From an uncultured Lachnospiraceae bacterium (GTDB lineage Bacteria > Bacillota > Clostridia > Lachnospirales > Lachnospiraceae): a stretch of 23,936 nt of DNA. Made by a program: the position numbers and the translations under genes. The stretch covers positions 1 to 23,936 of the forward strand of contig CALEFO010000228.1 in assembly GCA_937877165.1 (NCBI GenBank). Reading direction: 5' to 3'. The notes beneath the pieces were generated by a model, which saw only the letters and a program-made list of their open reading frames with translations, searched no databases and had not been told where the DNA came from. Of the stretch, positions 8,725 to 15,638 are shown one piece after another (position 1 is the stretch's first letter; every line of letters starts with the position of its first letter).

Positions 8725-8738
8725 CGAAAGTATGTTCG
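8725..8738 (-). promoter_or_regulatory. LexA (SOS) operator upstream of uvrBA
   Basis: The minus strand reads CGAACATACTTTCG. The Gram-positive LexA/DinR consensus CGAACRNRYGTTCG matches at 13 of 14 positions; the single departure is T for G in the right half-site. It lies 36 bases past the GGDEF stop and 272 bases before the uvrB ATG. uvrBA is a known SOS target in Bacillus, which makes the placement sensible. No clear -35/-10 pair could be fixed beside it. Confidence 0.65.
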
Positions 8739-8774
8739 TTTGCAGTCATCAAATCGGCTGCTCACACAGAATTC

Positions 8775-10742
8775 TTACCGCTTCTTGCGCACGTCCTTGC
8801 GCTTTCTCTGCTTATCCAGATACAGGTACTGATCCGCCGAATCGAACAGCGCCTCCATGCTGACGCTGTCTCCCATCCGGAAGGAACACAAACCGATGGA
8901 TGCCTCTACGTAAAAGGGTCGCTCCGATTTCTCATTAAAAATCTGAAAAGCGATCTGAATCCGGTCCCGAATTTCCTCCTCCTGAATAGAATCCATTCCA
9001 AGAAGCAGCGCCATGAACTCATCTCCTCCGAAACGGCCGACGATATCCTCCTTGCGCAGCACCTCCTTCAGAATCTCTGCGAAGCTGGAAATGGCATAAT
9101 CTCCCGCATTATGCCCGAAAAGATCATTGATCTGCTTCAGACTGTTCAGATCCATGAACAGGAGCGTTGCCCTCTCACCATGATGCTTCTCCTCGGCCTC
9201 CTGCATCGCCTCAATCAGGCCGCGCCGGTTGTAGACCTGAGTCAGCGCGTCATAGTTGGACAGCTTCTTCAGGATGTTATTCTTCTCCGTTATGGTCCTG
9301 ACTGCACCGTGCAGTTCTTCTTCCATCCGGTAGTGCTGTGCCTGAAGCGAAATAAACTTCAGCATGCTTCCAAGCTGATAGCACGCCATGTACAGATTGG
9401 CCATTTCCTCGACATCACCGCGGCAGATGAATAATCCGAACTGATCCTGCTCGCACTGAAGCACGAAAACCATCCGCGACTTCGCCCTTCCCCCGTAGCC
9501 GAATACATTCTGCAGAATCTCTTCCATTGAAAGATACGGGCTCTCCCAGGGCTGCCGGATGATCACTTCTCCTTCGTGAAAGCGCAGAGTCTGCTGTGCC
9601 TGCGCCGCACAGTTAAAATTACCCTTCCCGTCATAGATTGGGATCGGCTCCGGAAAAAGAAGAAGCACGCCGTTGTCAATCTTCATCTCCCGCAGGCCTT
9701 CCGCAACCCGGCTTAAAACCTCCCGGTTTACCGTCGTCTGCCCGAGTGCCGCATCCGTCAGAGTCGCCGCAATTAACGCGTTGGCCCCGAATTCCGAAAG
9801 CCGTTTCTCATAGCGTCCCGCCATGCGGCTCCAGTAATCCGGTTCCCTCTTCTCCTGCGGCTGCGGGGGACATCCGCAGGATTCACGGAAGATCACCCGG
9901 CTCGGGACATAGCGAACCTGCTGCGGTTCTCCATTCAAAAGTCGGATGGCCTCCTCTACTCCATAATATCCGATGGAGCTGACATCCATCTCTATCGTGG
10001 TAAGCGGTGGATTGCACCGCGAAGCTGCCTCCACATTGTCGCAGCCTGCTACTGCAATATCCACACCGGGGCGGCGTCCCATTTCCCACAGAACCTCTTC
10101 TGCCCGCATTGCCACCAGATCGTTGCAGCAGACCACTGCCTCCAGGTCCGGATGATTCCGGAGAAGAATCCGGACATTGTCCCCGGATTCTCCGGCAAAT
10201 GTCCCCGTCACGGTGTAATCCTCCGCAAAATCCAGGTTGTTCTCTTTCATGAACTGCTCATAAACGTGGTAACGGACATCTGCATCCGGCGAACCGACCG
10301 GTCCCCGAAGACACCCGATTTTTCGCAGTCCATGCTCCTTCAGCATATGCTCCAGGATGCAGCGGACTGAGCTTTTCTGATCCGACTGAATGCAGCGTTT
10401 CCCCGGAATTTCCGTCTCCATAAAGACACACGGAATCTGCTCTGCCCTCTCCAGATAGCGGGCAAAGGCTTTGGGCTCGCTGCTCTGCTTGACGCCGTCA
10501 TAGGCAATCACAACCGCATCCAGATCCAGCTTCAGGCTGTATTCATACAGAACATTTCTTTGAAACGCGGTGCGGTCCAGATCACTGCTGCTCGGCGTCT
10601 GCTCCAGGGATCCCGAAAACACATACAGATCCACATTCTGCTCCTTTGCTGCCTTCTGCGCTCCGCAAAAGAGAGCACCAGTGTAGCTGGATGCCGTCTG
10701 ATTCATCAGAAAACCTATTCTCTTTTTCCCTGTATTATTCAT
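8775..10742 (-). CDS. Diguanylate cyclase with LacI-type sugar-receptor sensor domain
   Basis: Predicted cytoplasmic sensor that makes cyclic di-GMP. Of 655 residues, about 5-290 resemble the periplasmic-binding-protein-like effector domain of LacI-family regulators (KRIGFLMNQTASSYTG at the start, then repeated Rossmann-like segments), but the DNA-binding helix-turn-helix is absent. Residues 300-475 are a linker or GAF-like region of uncertain fold, followed by a helical segment at 465-495. The GGDEF domain occupies 497-645: YDALTQVYNRRG, metal-binding Asp in FMDLN (531), FGHNAGD (542-548), intact GGDEF at 572-576 and SIG at 615-617. RKED at 563-566 sits at the usual RxxD product-inhibition position. 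There is no signal peptide or membrane segment. The ATG is 17 bases after the upstream stop with a weak ribosome site, so translation may be coupled. The ligand is unknown. Confidence 0.9.
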   Translation of the reverse strand: MNNTGKKRIGFLMNQTASSYTGALFCGAQKAAKEQNVDLYVFSGSLEQTPSSSDLDRTAFQRNVLYEYSLKLDLDAVVIAYDGVKQSSEPKAFARYLERAEQIPCVFMETEIPGKRCIQSDQKSSVRCILEHMLKEHGLRKIGCLRGPVGSPDADVRYHVYEQFMKENNLDFAEDYTVTGTFAGESGDNVRILLRNHPDLEAVVCCNDLVAMRAEEVLWEMGRRPGVDIAVAGCDNVEAASRCNPPLTTIEMDVSSIGYYGVEEAIRLLNGEPQQVRYVPSRVIFRESCGCPPQPQEKREPDYWSRMAGRYEKRLSEFGANALIAATLTDAALGQTTVNREVLSRVAEGLREMKIDNGVLLLFPEPIPIYDGKGNFNCAAQAQQTLRFHEGEVIIRQPWESPYLSMEEILQNVFGYGGRAKSRMVFVLQCEQDQFGLFICRGDVEEMANLYMACYQLGSMLKFISLQAQHYRMEEELHGAVRTITEKNNILKKLSNYDALTQVYNRRGLIEAMQEAEEKHHGERATLLFMDLNSLKQINDLFGHNAGDYAISSFAEILKEVLRKEDIVGRFGGDEFMALLLGMDSIQEEEIRDRIQIAFQIFNEKSERPFYVEASIGLCSFRMGDSVSMEALFDSADQYLYLDKQRKRKDVRKKR

Positions 10743-10759
10743 GCTGCATCTAATATTCT

Positions 10760-12142
10760 TTATTTTCTTCCTGCAATGCCTGGGCGGTTCTCTTCACGAC
10801 TGACCGGTGTTCGGGTTTCAACCGTCCGAATATAATCGTCCGTGCGAACCAGTATTTTCGACTGATCCCGCTTCAGATACTGCTGTGCGTGCGTCGCTGC
10901 CATGACCGGTTTCATCTGTCCCGCCATGATTCCAACAGTAATTCCGCCCACAATCAGTGCAAGAACAAGCGATACCAGAAGTGAGGTCCCGCTGCTTCCC
11001 GAATCTGTCATCAGAAACATCACCGCTGCCAGAAATGCAAAAACCACCGCGCTAACGCCCGCGAACCAGGCAGCTGCCTTCCCCGGTGCAATCGGAAGGT
11101 TTCCTGTCATCTTCTGCGTCTGTCCGTTCATAGCAAACAGAAAATCCTGATCATTCCATTTCGTGTAGAGAAGCCATACCGGCATCAGCGCATAGTCCGT
11201 CCTGCCCCGGCGTATCTTCGTGCTGCGGCTCTTCTCATCAATGCGATCATAGCCGGAGATGCTGCTTTTCAGCTCGTCACAGGCCGTTTCAGCCGCCCGC
11301 TCATCCGCCTTCCTCTGGACAGCCTTCTGCTCGACATCATACTTGTTGGCAAGAAAGCCAGGAAGGTATTCCAGCTCGAATTTACGCAGGCTTTTGTAAT
11401 CATAGGGCTCCACAGAATCCATCAGATCGTCCGGCATGCTGCTGGAGGCATCACAGGGAATCTTCTCAAAGGTCATGGTTCCCGCGCGGTGCACACGATA
11501 CAGCCGGGTCCTTGTGACATCAAAGTCTCCCTCCCGCGTTGTCGTGCTCTTTCCGCACTCAAAGGTCATATCTGCGTCCACACTTCCGCTGAACAGCCAG
11601 TACGGAACATAGACCCCTTTGATCTCCTTCAGGTGATTTCCGGAAGTAAAGGATTTCGGAAGAAGCTTTTTCCCTTTGTAATACTCTTGAAGCTTCTGAA
11701 GCGCCTGTTCCTTCTCGCAGGCAAACGGAATGACATAATCCGGTCTGCGGCCCACAGAAAACTGTCCCGGAATGACCGTCGGGTTCCCACAGTATGGGCA
11801 GGTTGTCGCCGCGGTCGTTTCATCCGTAATCAGCTCCGCGCCGCAGTTTCCGCAGTGATAAACCTTCAGCTTTGAAGCATCGCCGCCCCAGCCGTCCCCG
11901 GCTGCGGTCTCGACATTCGGTGCCGAAGCTCCGAGCGCTTCCGCTCCCGGTTCCGCAGAGCTCTTCTCCACCTCCCCGGCTGCCTCTTTCGCCTTCCGGT
12001 TCTTCTCTTCGTAGTACTTCTTCACTTCCTCAATTGTGAAGATACTGTCGCAGTAATCACACTTCACCCTGCCGCTCGTCGCATCAAAATGCACCGGTCC
12101 GCCGCAGTTCGGGCAGATATAACTGGTAACCTGCTGTGCCAT
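10760..12142 (-). CDS. Zinc-ribbon membrane protein (YdjG-like, partner of SPFH protein)
   Basis: 460-residue protein of uncertain function. Two zinc ribbons are visible: C10/C13 with C28/C31 (CPNCGG...CDYC) and C97/C100 with C115/C118 (CGNC...CPYC), separated by a charged Ala/Glu-rich linker. A middle domain of about 220 residues is rich in aromatic and charged residues, and two hydrophobic segments near 356-378 and 387-407 suggest a hairpin in the membrane, with a basic tail. The architecture recalls TFIIB-type zinc-ribbon proteins such as Bacillus YdjG, encoded beside the SPFH protein YdjI; that link is from memory of the family. ATG at 12142 is chosen because AAGGGGGAG precedes it and the first zinc ribbon starts at residue 10. 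A longer frame reaches 12400 but only overlaps the upstream gene. The gap to that gene is 10 bases, indicating one operon. Confidence 0.8.
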   Translation of the reverse strand: MAQQVTSYICPNCGGPVHFDATSGRVKCDYCDSIFTIEEVKKYYEEKNRKAKEAAGEVEKSSAEPGAEALGASAPNVETAAGDGWGGDASKLKVYHCGNCGAELITDETTAATTCPYCGNPTVIPGQFSVGRRPDYVIPFACEKEQALQKLQEYYKGKKLLPKSFTSGNHLKEIKGVYVPYWLFSGSVDADMTFECGKSTTTREGDFDVTRTRLYRVHRAGTMTFEKIPCDASSSMPDDLMDSVEPYDYKSLRKFELEYLPGFLANKYDVEQKAVQRKADERAAETACDELKSSISGYDRIDEKSRSTKIRRGRTDYALMPVWLLYTKWNDQDFLFAMNGQTQKMTGNLPIAPGKAAAWFAGVSAVVFAFLAAVMFLMTDSGSSGTSLLVSLVLALIVGGITVGIMAGQMKPVMAATHAQQYLKRDQSKILVRTDDYIRTVETRTPVSREENRPGIAGRK

Positions 12143-12152
12143 CCGCTCCCCC

Positions 12153-13373
12153 TTATCCTCTGGGCTTTCCGCAGTTCTGGCAGAACTTCCCGGTGTTGCC
12201 AGTCTGTCCGCACGAAGGGCAGGTCCAGGGGCCGTCCGCCGCAGGCTTCGGACTTCCGCAGTTGCCGCAGAACTTCCCGGTGTTGCCGGTCTGTCCGCAC
12301 GAAGGGCAGGTCCAGACGGCTGATGCGGGCTGCATCTGGGGAGCAGGCTGCTGTGCTGACGCTGTCTGCTGTGCTCCCATCTGATAGAGCTGTCCCGCAT
12401 TGATTCCGCCTGCCTGCTGTGCCATATTCATTCCGGCAAAGCCCATCATCGCGCCGTTTGTATTTTTCGCCGCATCCTGCATCGCCTGCGCCTGTGCTGC
12501 AGTCAGCGTTGCAGCCGCCATGTTCGGATTCCGATACACGGCATTGCGCTGCAGCTCCTTGATCATCTTCTCATCTTCTTCGCTTGCCTTGATGCTGGAA
12601 ACACCGAACGAAGAGATGGCAATTCCATAAGTCTTGCCCCAGGAATCCGACAAAACATGATTCAATGCCTCCGCCAGATCGTCCGCATGAGCCGGGACCG
12701 CACTGTAGCGGACACCTTTCTCGGAAATCTCTGCAAATGCGGGCTGCAGAGCTGTCAGAAGCTCTGACTTGAGCTGGGAATCAATCTTGTCTCTCGTATA
12801 TGCGCTGTCCACGTTGCCGCAGATGTTCTTGTAGAACAAAATCGGGTCCTGAATCCGGTATGCATACTCGCCGAAGCACGTAATGGAGATATCCACATCC
12901 AGCCCGATGTTGGCATCCACTACACGGAACGGAACCGGATTCGCCGTCCCGTATTTATTGCCGATGATTTCCTTGGTATTAAAATAATAGACTCTCTGAT
13001 CCACGCCGGTGTCTCCGCCAAACCCGACACGTTTGGTCCAGGTCTGGAAGGAGTCCTGGATTCCCTTCCGCAGGCCGCCGGTAAACAGAGACGGTGAAGT
13101 CTTGCTGTCGTAAACAAACTCACCGGGCTCTGCGCAGAGCTCTACAATCTTGCCTTGCTCCACGATCATCATACACTGTCCGTCATTGACCGCGACGATA
13201 GAGCCGTCAGTAATGACATTATCACTTCCATTATTGCGGGAGCGCGCCTGCTTCCTTTTCTCACCCTTGACAGCCAGCGTCTTCTCATCCAGTGAGGAGC
13301 AGTAAAAATACTCTCTCCACTGATCCGACAATACGGAAGATGCTGCGCCGACTCCTACCTGCAAAAGTCCCAT
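12153..13373 (-). CDS. SPFH-domain protein with two C-terminal zinc ribbons (YdjI-like)
   Basis: 406-residue member of the SPFH (stomatin/prohibitin/flotillin) group often labelled virion-core-like; such proteins form membrane-associated scaffolds. The SPFH region covers about residues 30-250. An Ala/Gln-rich helical stretch follows at about 275-350 (TLTAAQAQAMQDAAKN, then Met/Gln-rich). Two nearly identical zinc ribbons end the protein: C356/C359/C369/C372 and C385/C388/C398/C401, each in the frame CPSCGQTGNTGKFC. There is no obvious membrane segment or signal peptide. ATG at 13373 has AAGGGGG six bases upstream. It is the first gene of a probable operon with the zinc-ribbon membrane protein and the GGDEF protein. 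In Bacillus the YdjI relative works with PspA and YdjG/YdjH in membrane stress; no pspA gene is seen here. The exact role is unknown. Confidence 0.85.
   Translation of the reverse strand: MGLLQVGVGAASSVLSDQWREYFYCSSLDEKTLAVKGEKRKQARSRNNGSDNVITDGSIVAVNDGQCMMIVEQGKIVELCAEPGEFVYDSKTSPSLFTGGLRKGIQDSFQTWTKRVGFGGDTGVDQRVYYFNTKEIIGNKYGTANPVPFRVVDANIGLDVDISITCFGEYAYRIQDPILFYKNICGNVDSAYTRDKIDSQLKSELLTALQPAFAEISEKGVRYSAVPAHADDLAEALNHVLSDSWGKTYGIAISSFGVSSIKASEEDEKMIKELQRNAVYRNPNMAAATLTAAQAQAMQDAAKNTNGAMMGFAGMNMAQQAGGINAGQLYQMGAQQTASAQQPAPQMQPASAVWTCPSCGQTGNTGKFCGNCGSPKPAADGPWTCPSCGQTGNTGKFCQNCGKPRG
12170..12316. repeat. 87-base in-frame tandem duplication (zinc ribbon)
   Basis: Positions 12170-12229 and 12257-12316 are direct copies offset by 87 bases (29 codons). 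Over the stretch beginning CAGAACTTCC (12181 and 12268) almost 50 bases differ at one position. The copies encode the two terminal zinc ribbons of the SPFH protein. Such high DNA identity points to a recent duplication or ongoing gene conversion. Confidence 0.85.
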
Positions 13374-13472
13374 TTGTGCCCCCTTTTCTGCGGCTTTCTC
13401 CGCAGCTTCTGTACATCAACAGTCTTACCACATGTGGCTGATTTTCCTTAAAATCTGCCACTTTCACGTTTC

Positions 13473-13501
13473 ATTATTCCATAAACGCCGGAATCCCGCA
13501 A
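13473..13501 (-). promoter_or_regulatory. Possible promoter of the SPFH operon
   Basis: Minus strand: TTGCGG (13501-13496), 17-base spacer, AATAAT (13478-13473). The -10 matches 5 of 6, the -35 only 3 of 6 and lies in the arm of the hairpin at 13491-13524. The leader would be about 95 bases and includes a 6-base-pair hairpin (13388-13405) just before the ribosome site. Weak evidence. Confidence 0.35.
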
Positions 13502-13524
13502 CGCATTTGCACGCTGCGGGATTC
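13491..13524 (-). terminator. Hairpin after the ABC permease operon (probable terminator)
   Basis: On the minus strand GAATCCCGCAGCG and CGTTGCGGGATTC form a 13-base-pair stem with one G-U pair and an 8-base loop. It is about 97 bases past the permease stop. The T run expected of an intrinsic terminator is missing (CGGCGTTTATGG follows), so termination may be partial. The rest of the 247-base gap (13374-13620) shows no gene. Confidence 0.5.
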
Positions 13525-13620
13525 GCATAAAGAGTTAGAGGATGCCGTATTTTACCGCTGTCTGTCCCTTCCGATGAAAGCTTCCGGGAGACAGCCTGTG
13601 CAAGGAATCCGAACGTTCCG

Positions 13621-14502
13621 TTATTCCTTGACACCGCCCATCATCACGCCTCCGACAATGTTCTTCGAGAGAAACAGGTAGACAATGATGACTGGGAAAA
13701 TCGAGAATGCTATCATCGCGTACACCTGGCCCATATCAAACTTCAGCCAGTCTGCGGCACGCAGCTGTGCGATCAGGATCGGGAGGGTCTTCATCGTATC
13801 CTTATGCAAAATCAGGGCCGGAGTAAAGTAATTGTTCCAGCTTGCCACAAAGGAGAAAATTGCCTGCACGGCAATTGCCGGCTTCATCAAAGGAAGAACA
13901 ATACTGTTAAAGGTATGGAATTCACCGGCTCCGTCAATTCTCGCTGCCTCGATCAGAGACTTTGACAGCACCGAATCCATATATTGCTTCATGTAGAAGA
14001 ACACCGCAGGAGATGCAATCGCCGGAACAATCAGCGGGACGAAATTGTCCATCAGGTTCATCTTTGTCATCAGCTGAATGAAGCCCAGTGCCGTAACCTG
14101 TGTCGGAATCATCATAACCGCCAAAATGAACGTGAACATCGCCTTCCGGAGCTTGAAATCATACGCGTGAATGGCGTACGCCGTCATCGTCGAGAAGTAG
14201 GTCGCAAGAACTGCCGTGCAGGTTGCCACGAACAGTGAATTAAGAAGGCCCGAGATAACCGGCAGTGTTCCCTTGAACAAATTGTCCAGGTTCGTCAGAA
14301 GATAGGTGCTCGGAATTGCTGTAAAGCCCTTCGCCAGCTGGGAATTGCTTCTCGTTGCGTTGATGAACAGCACATAGAACCAGAACAGGCAGATAAACGA
14401 GATCAGAATCAGGACGATGTAGCAGCCTGTTCTTCTTGCTTTCAGGCTGGAAGTATTCCGCTCGTCCATGGCCGCAGGATTATTTTTCATATTCTTTGCC
14501 AT
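13621..14502 (-). CDS. Carbohydrate ABC transporter permease, MalG/LacG type
   Basis: Inner-membrane permease subunit of a CUT1-type sugar importer. The 294 residues match the family length. About six hydrophobic segments are visible, the first at residues 25-45 (CYIVLILISFICLFWFYVLF). The ATPase-contact EAA loop reads EAARIDGAGE followed by LPLMKP. It ends GGVMMGGVKE, typical of this subunit. ATG at 14502 follows AGGGGGAG at good spacing; a longer frame to 14553 overlaps the upstream permease and lacks such a site. The gap to the upstream permease is 13 bases, so the two are co-transcribed. It pairs with the MalF-type permease to form the channel. The sugar cannot be named from the sequence. 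Confidence 0.93.
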   Translation of the reverse strand: MAKNMKNNPAAMDERNTSSLKARRTGCYIVLILISFICLFWFYVLFINATRSNSQLAKGFTAIPSTYLLTNLDNLFKGTLPVISGLLNSLFVATCTAVLATYFSTMTAYAIHAYDFKLRKAMFTFILAVMMIPTQVTALGFIQLMTKMNLMDNFVPLIVPAIASPAVFFYMKQYMDSVLSKSLIEAARIDGAGEFHTFNSIVLPLMKPAIAVQAIFSFVASWNNYFTPALILHKDTMKTLPILIAQLRAADWLKFDMGQVYAMIAFSIFPVIIVYLFLSKNIVGGVMMGGVKE

Positions 14503-14515
14503 CGTCTTCTCCCCC

Positions 14516-15454
14516 TTACTTGACTTCCTTAGCATTCGTGAACTTGAATACAATCAGGCTCAGGATACCGGTGATGATGAACAGCATGACAGAAAGTGCG
14601 CCGGCCATGCCATAGTTCTTGCTGTACAGATGCTTGTTCAGATACATGATCAGTGTCATGGAGGACCGCATCGGATCACCGCTTCCGTTGGTCAGGATCT
14701 GCGGAACATCGAACATCTGCAGGCCGCCGATCAGGGAGGTAATCATCACGTATACCAGAATCGGACGAAGAAGCGGGAGCGTAATCTTGAAGAAGATCTG
14801 GTTTGACGTTGCCCCGTCAACCTCAGCCGCCTCGAACAGGCTCTGATCAATTCCCATCATTCCTGCCATCAGGAGGATCGTCGTATTGCCGAACCACATC
14901 AGGAAATTCATAAAGGCCACCAAGGTACGCACACTCCATACATGAGACATGAAGCTGTACTGCTCCTTGAGAATTCCCATCTGCATCAGGATGGAGTTGA
15001 CCGGACCGGAATCTGCAAACAAGGTAAAGAACAGCATGGCAAACGCCGAAGCCATGATCAGGTTGGGCAGATAGATCACTGTCTTAAAAAACCGCTGTCC
15101 CTTCAGACGAAGCTGCGGATTGGTAAACCATGCACCCAGAAGAAGCGAAACGATGATCTGCGGGACAAAGCCCATGACCCACATGATCAGGGTATTGGCA
15201 GTATAGGTTCCGAGATCCCCGGTCTGAATCAGGCTGATGTAATTCTTCAGCCCGACAAAATTCGGGCCGATCTTCTTCAGACCGGACATATAATTCTCAA
15301 AAAAGCTGTTGTAAATGGTGGATACCAGCGGAATCAGCTGGAAGATGACAAAGGTAACAAAGAACGGAATCAGGAAGATATAGCCCCACCGGTTCACCTT
15401 TGTCACATTGTTGGATTTCAAAACTACCGTTTTGTTGTCTTTCTTTTCCATCAT
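14516..15454 (-). CDS. Carbohydrate ABC transporter permease, MalF/LacF type
   Basis: Second inner-membrane permease of the CUT1-type sugar importer. The 312 residues include a first membrane segment at about 23-46 (RWGYIFLIPFFVTFVIFQLIP), five further segments, and the EAA loop EAAEVDGATS followed by LPLLRP. AAGGGGAGGG lies just upstream of the tandem ATG-ATG at 15454/15451; either could be used. It follows the binding-protein gene after 184 bases that carry a hairpin, so permease expression is probably lower than that of the binding protein. No ATPase gene is present in the window; such importers usually share an MsmK/UgpC-type ATPase encoded elsewhere. Confidence 0.93.
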   Translation of the reverse strand: MMEKKDNKTVVLKSNNVTKVNRWGYIFLIPFFVTFVIFQLIPLVSTIYNSFFENYMSGLKKIGPNFVGLKNYISLIQTGDLGTYTANTLIMWVMGFVPQIIVSLLLGAWFTNPQLRLKGQRFFKTVIYLPNLIMASAFAMLFFTLFADSGPVNSILMQMGILKEQYSFMSHVWSVRTLVAFMNFLMWFGNTTILLMAGMMGIDQSLFEAAEVDGATSNQIFFKITLPLLRPILVYVMITSLIGGLQMFDVPQILTNGSGDPMRSSMTLIMYLNKHLYSKNYGMAGALSVMLFIITGILSLIVFKFTNAKEVK

Positions 15455-15553
15455 TGCCCTCCCCTTGTTATTTCAGTACCTGCTCCGCGTTTCTGCGGAA
15501 AACTCTTCTATCTTCCCCCTCATGCAGAAGCCCGGAGAAGGAACTGAAATTCA

Positions 15554-15594
15554 GGAAAACAGCGCCTGCCCGGCCATACCGGACAGGCGCTTTT
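15554..15594 (-). terminator. Intra-operon hairpin between binding-protein and permease genes
   Basis: On the minus strand GCGCCTGTCCGG, loop TATGG, CCGGGCAGGCGC, then TGTTTTCC: 12 base pairs with one U-G. It lies about 50 bases after the binding-protein stop and 100 before the first permease. This is the usual place for partial termination or 3'-end protection that raises the ratio of binding protein to permease. Confidence 0.8.
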
Positions 15595-15638
15595 CGTCAA
15601 TCTGTATTTCTCGTATTTCTGTTCCGACTACTTCAGGA

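Noticed and set aside
8510..8752. Possible 80-residue minus-strand protein upstream of uvrB
   Set aside because: The frame crosses the terminator and the hairpin series, has no good ribosome site, and resembles no family; the structure explains the sequence better than coding does.
12170..12316. Two-unit CRISPR-like repeat
   Set aside because: The repeats are in-frame coding copies with an 87-base period and matching zinc-ribbon translation; no spacer series or cas genes.
12143..12400. 86-residue N-terminal extension of the zinc-ribbon membrane protein
   Set aside because: It lies wholly within the SPFH gene in another frame, is Arg/Pro/Ser-rich, and contains the 87-base repeat as a by-product. 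A strong ribosome site sits before the ATG at 12142.
13285..13467. 60-residue minus-strand frame over the SPFH start
   Set aside because: Overlaps the SPFH ribosome site and N-terminus out of frame; no start signal or family likeness.
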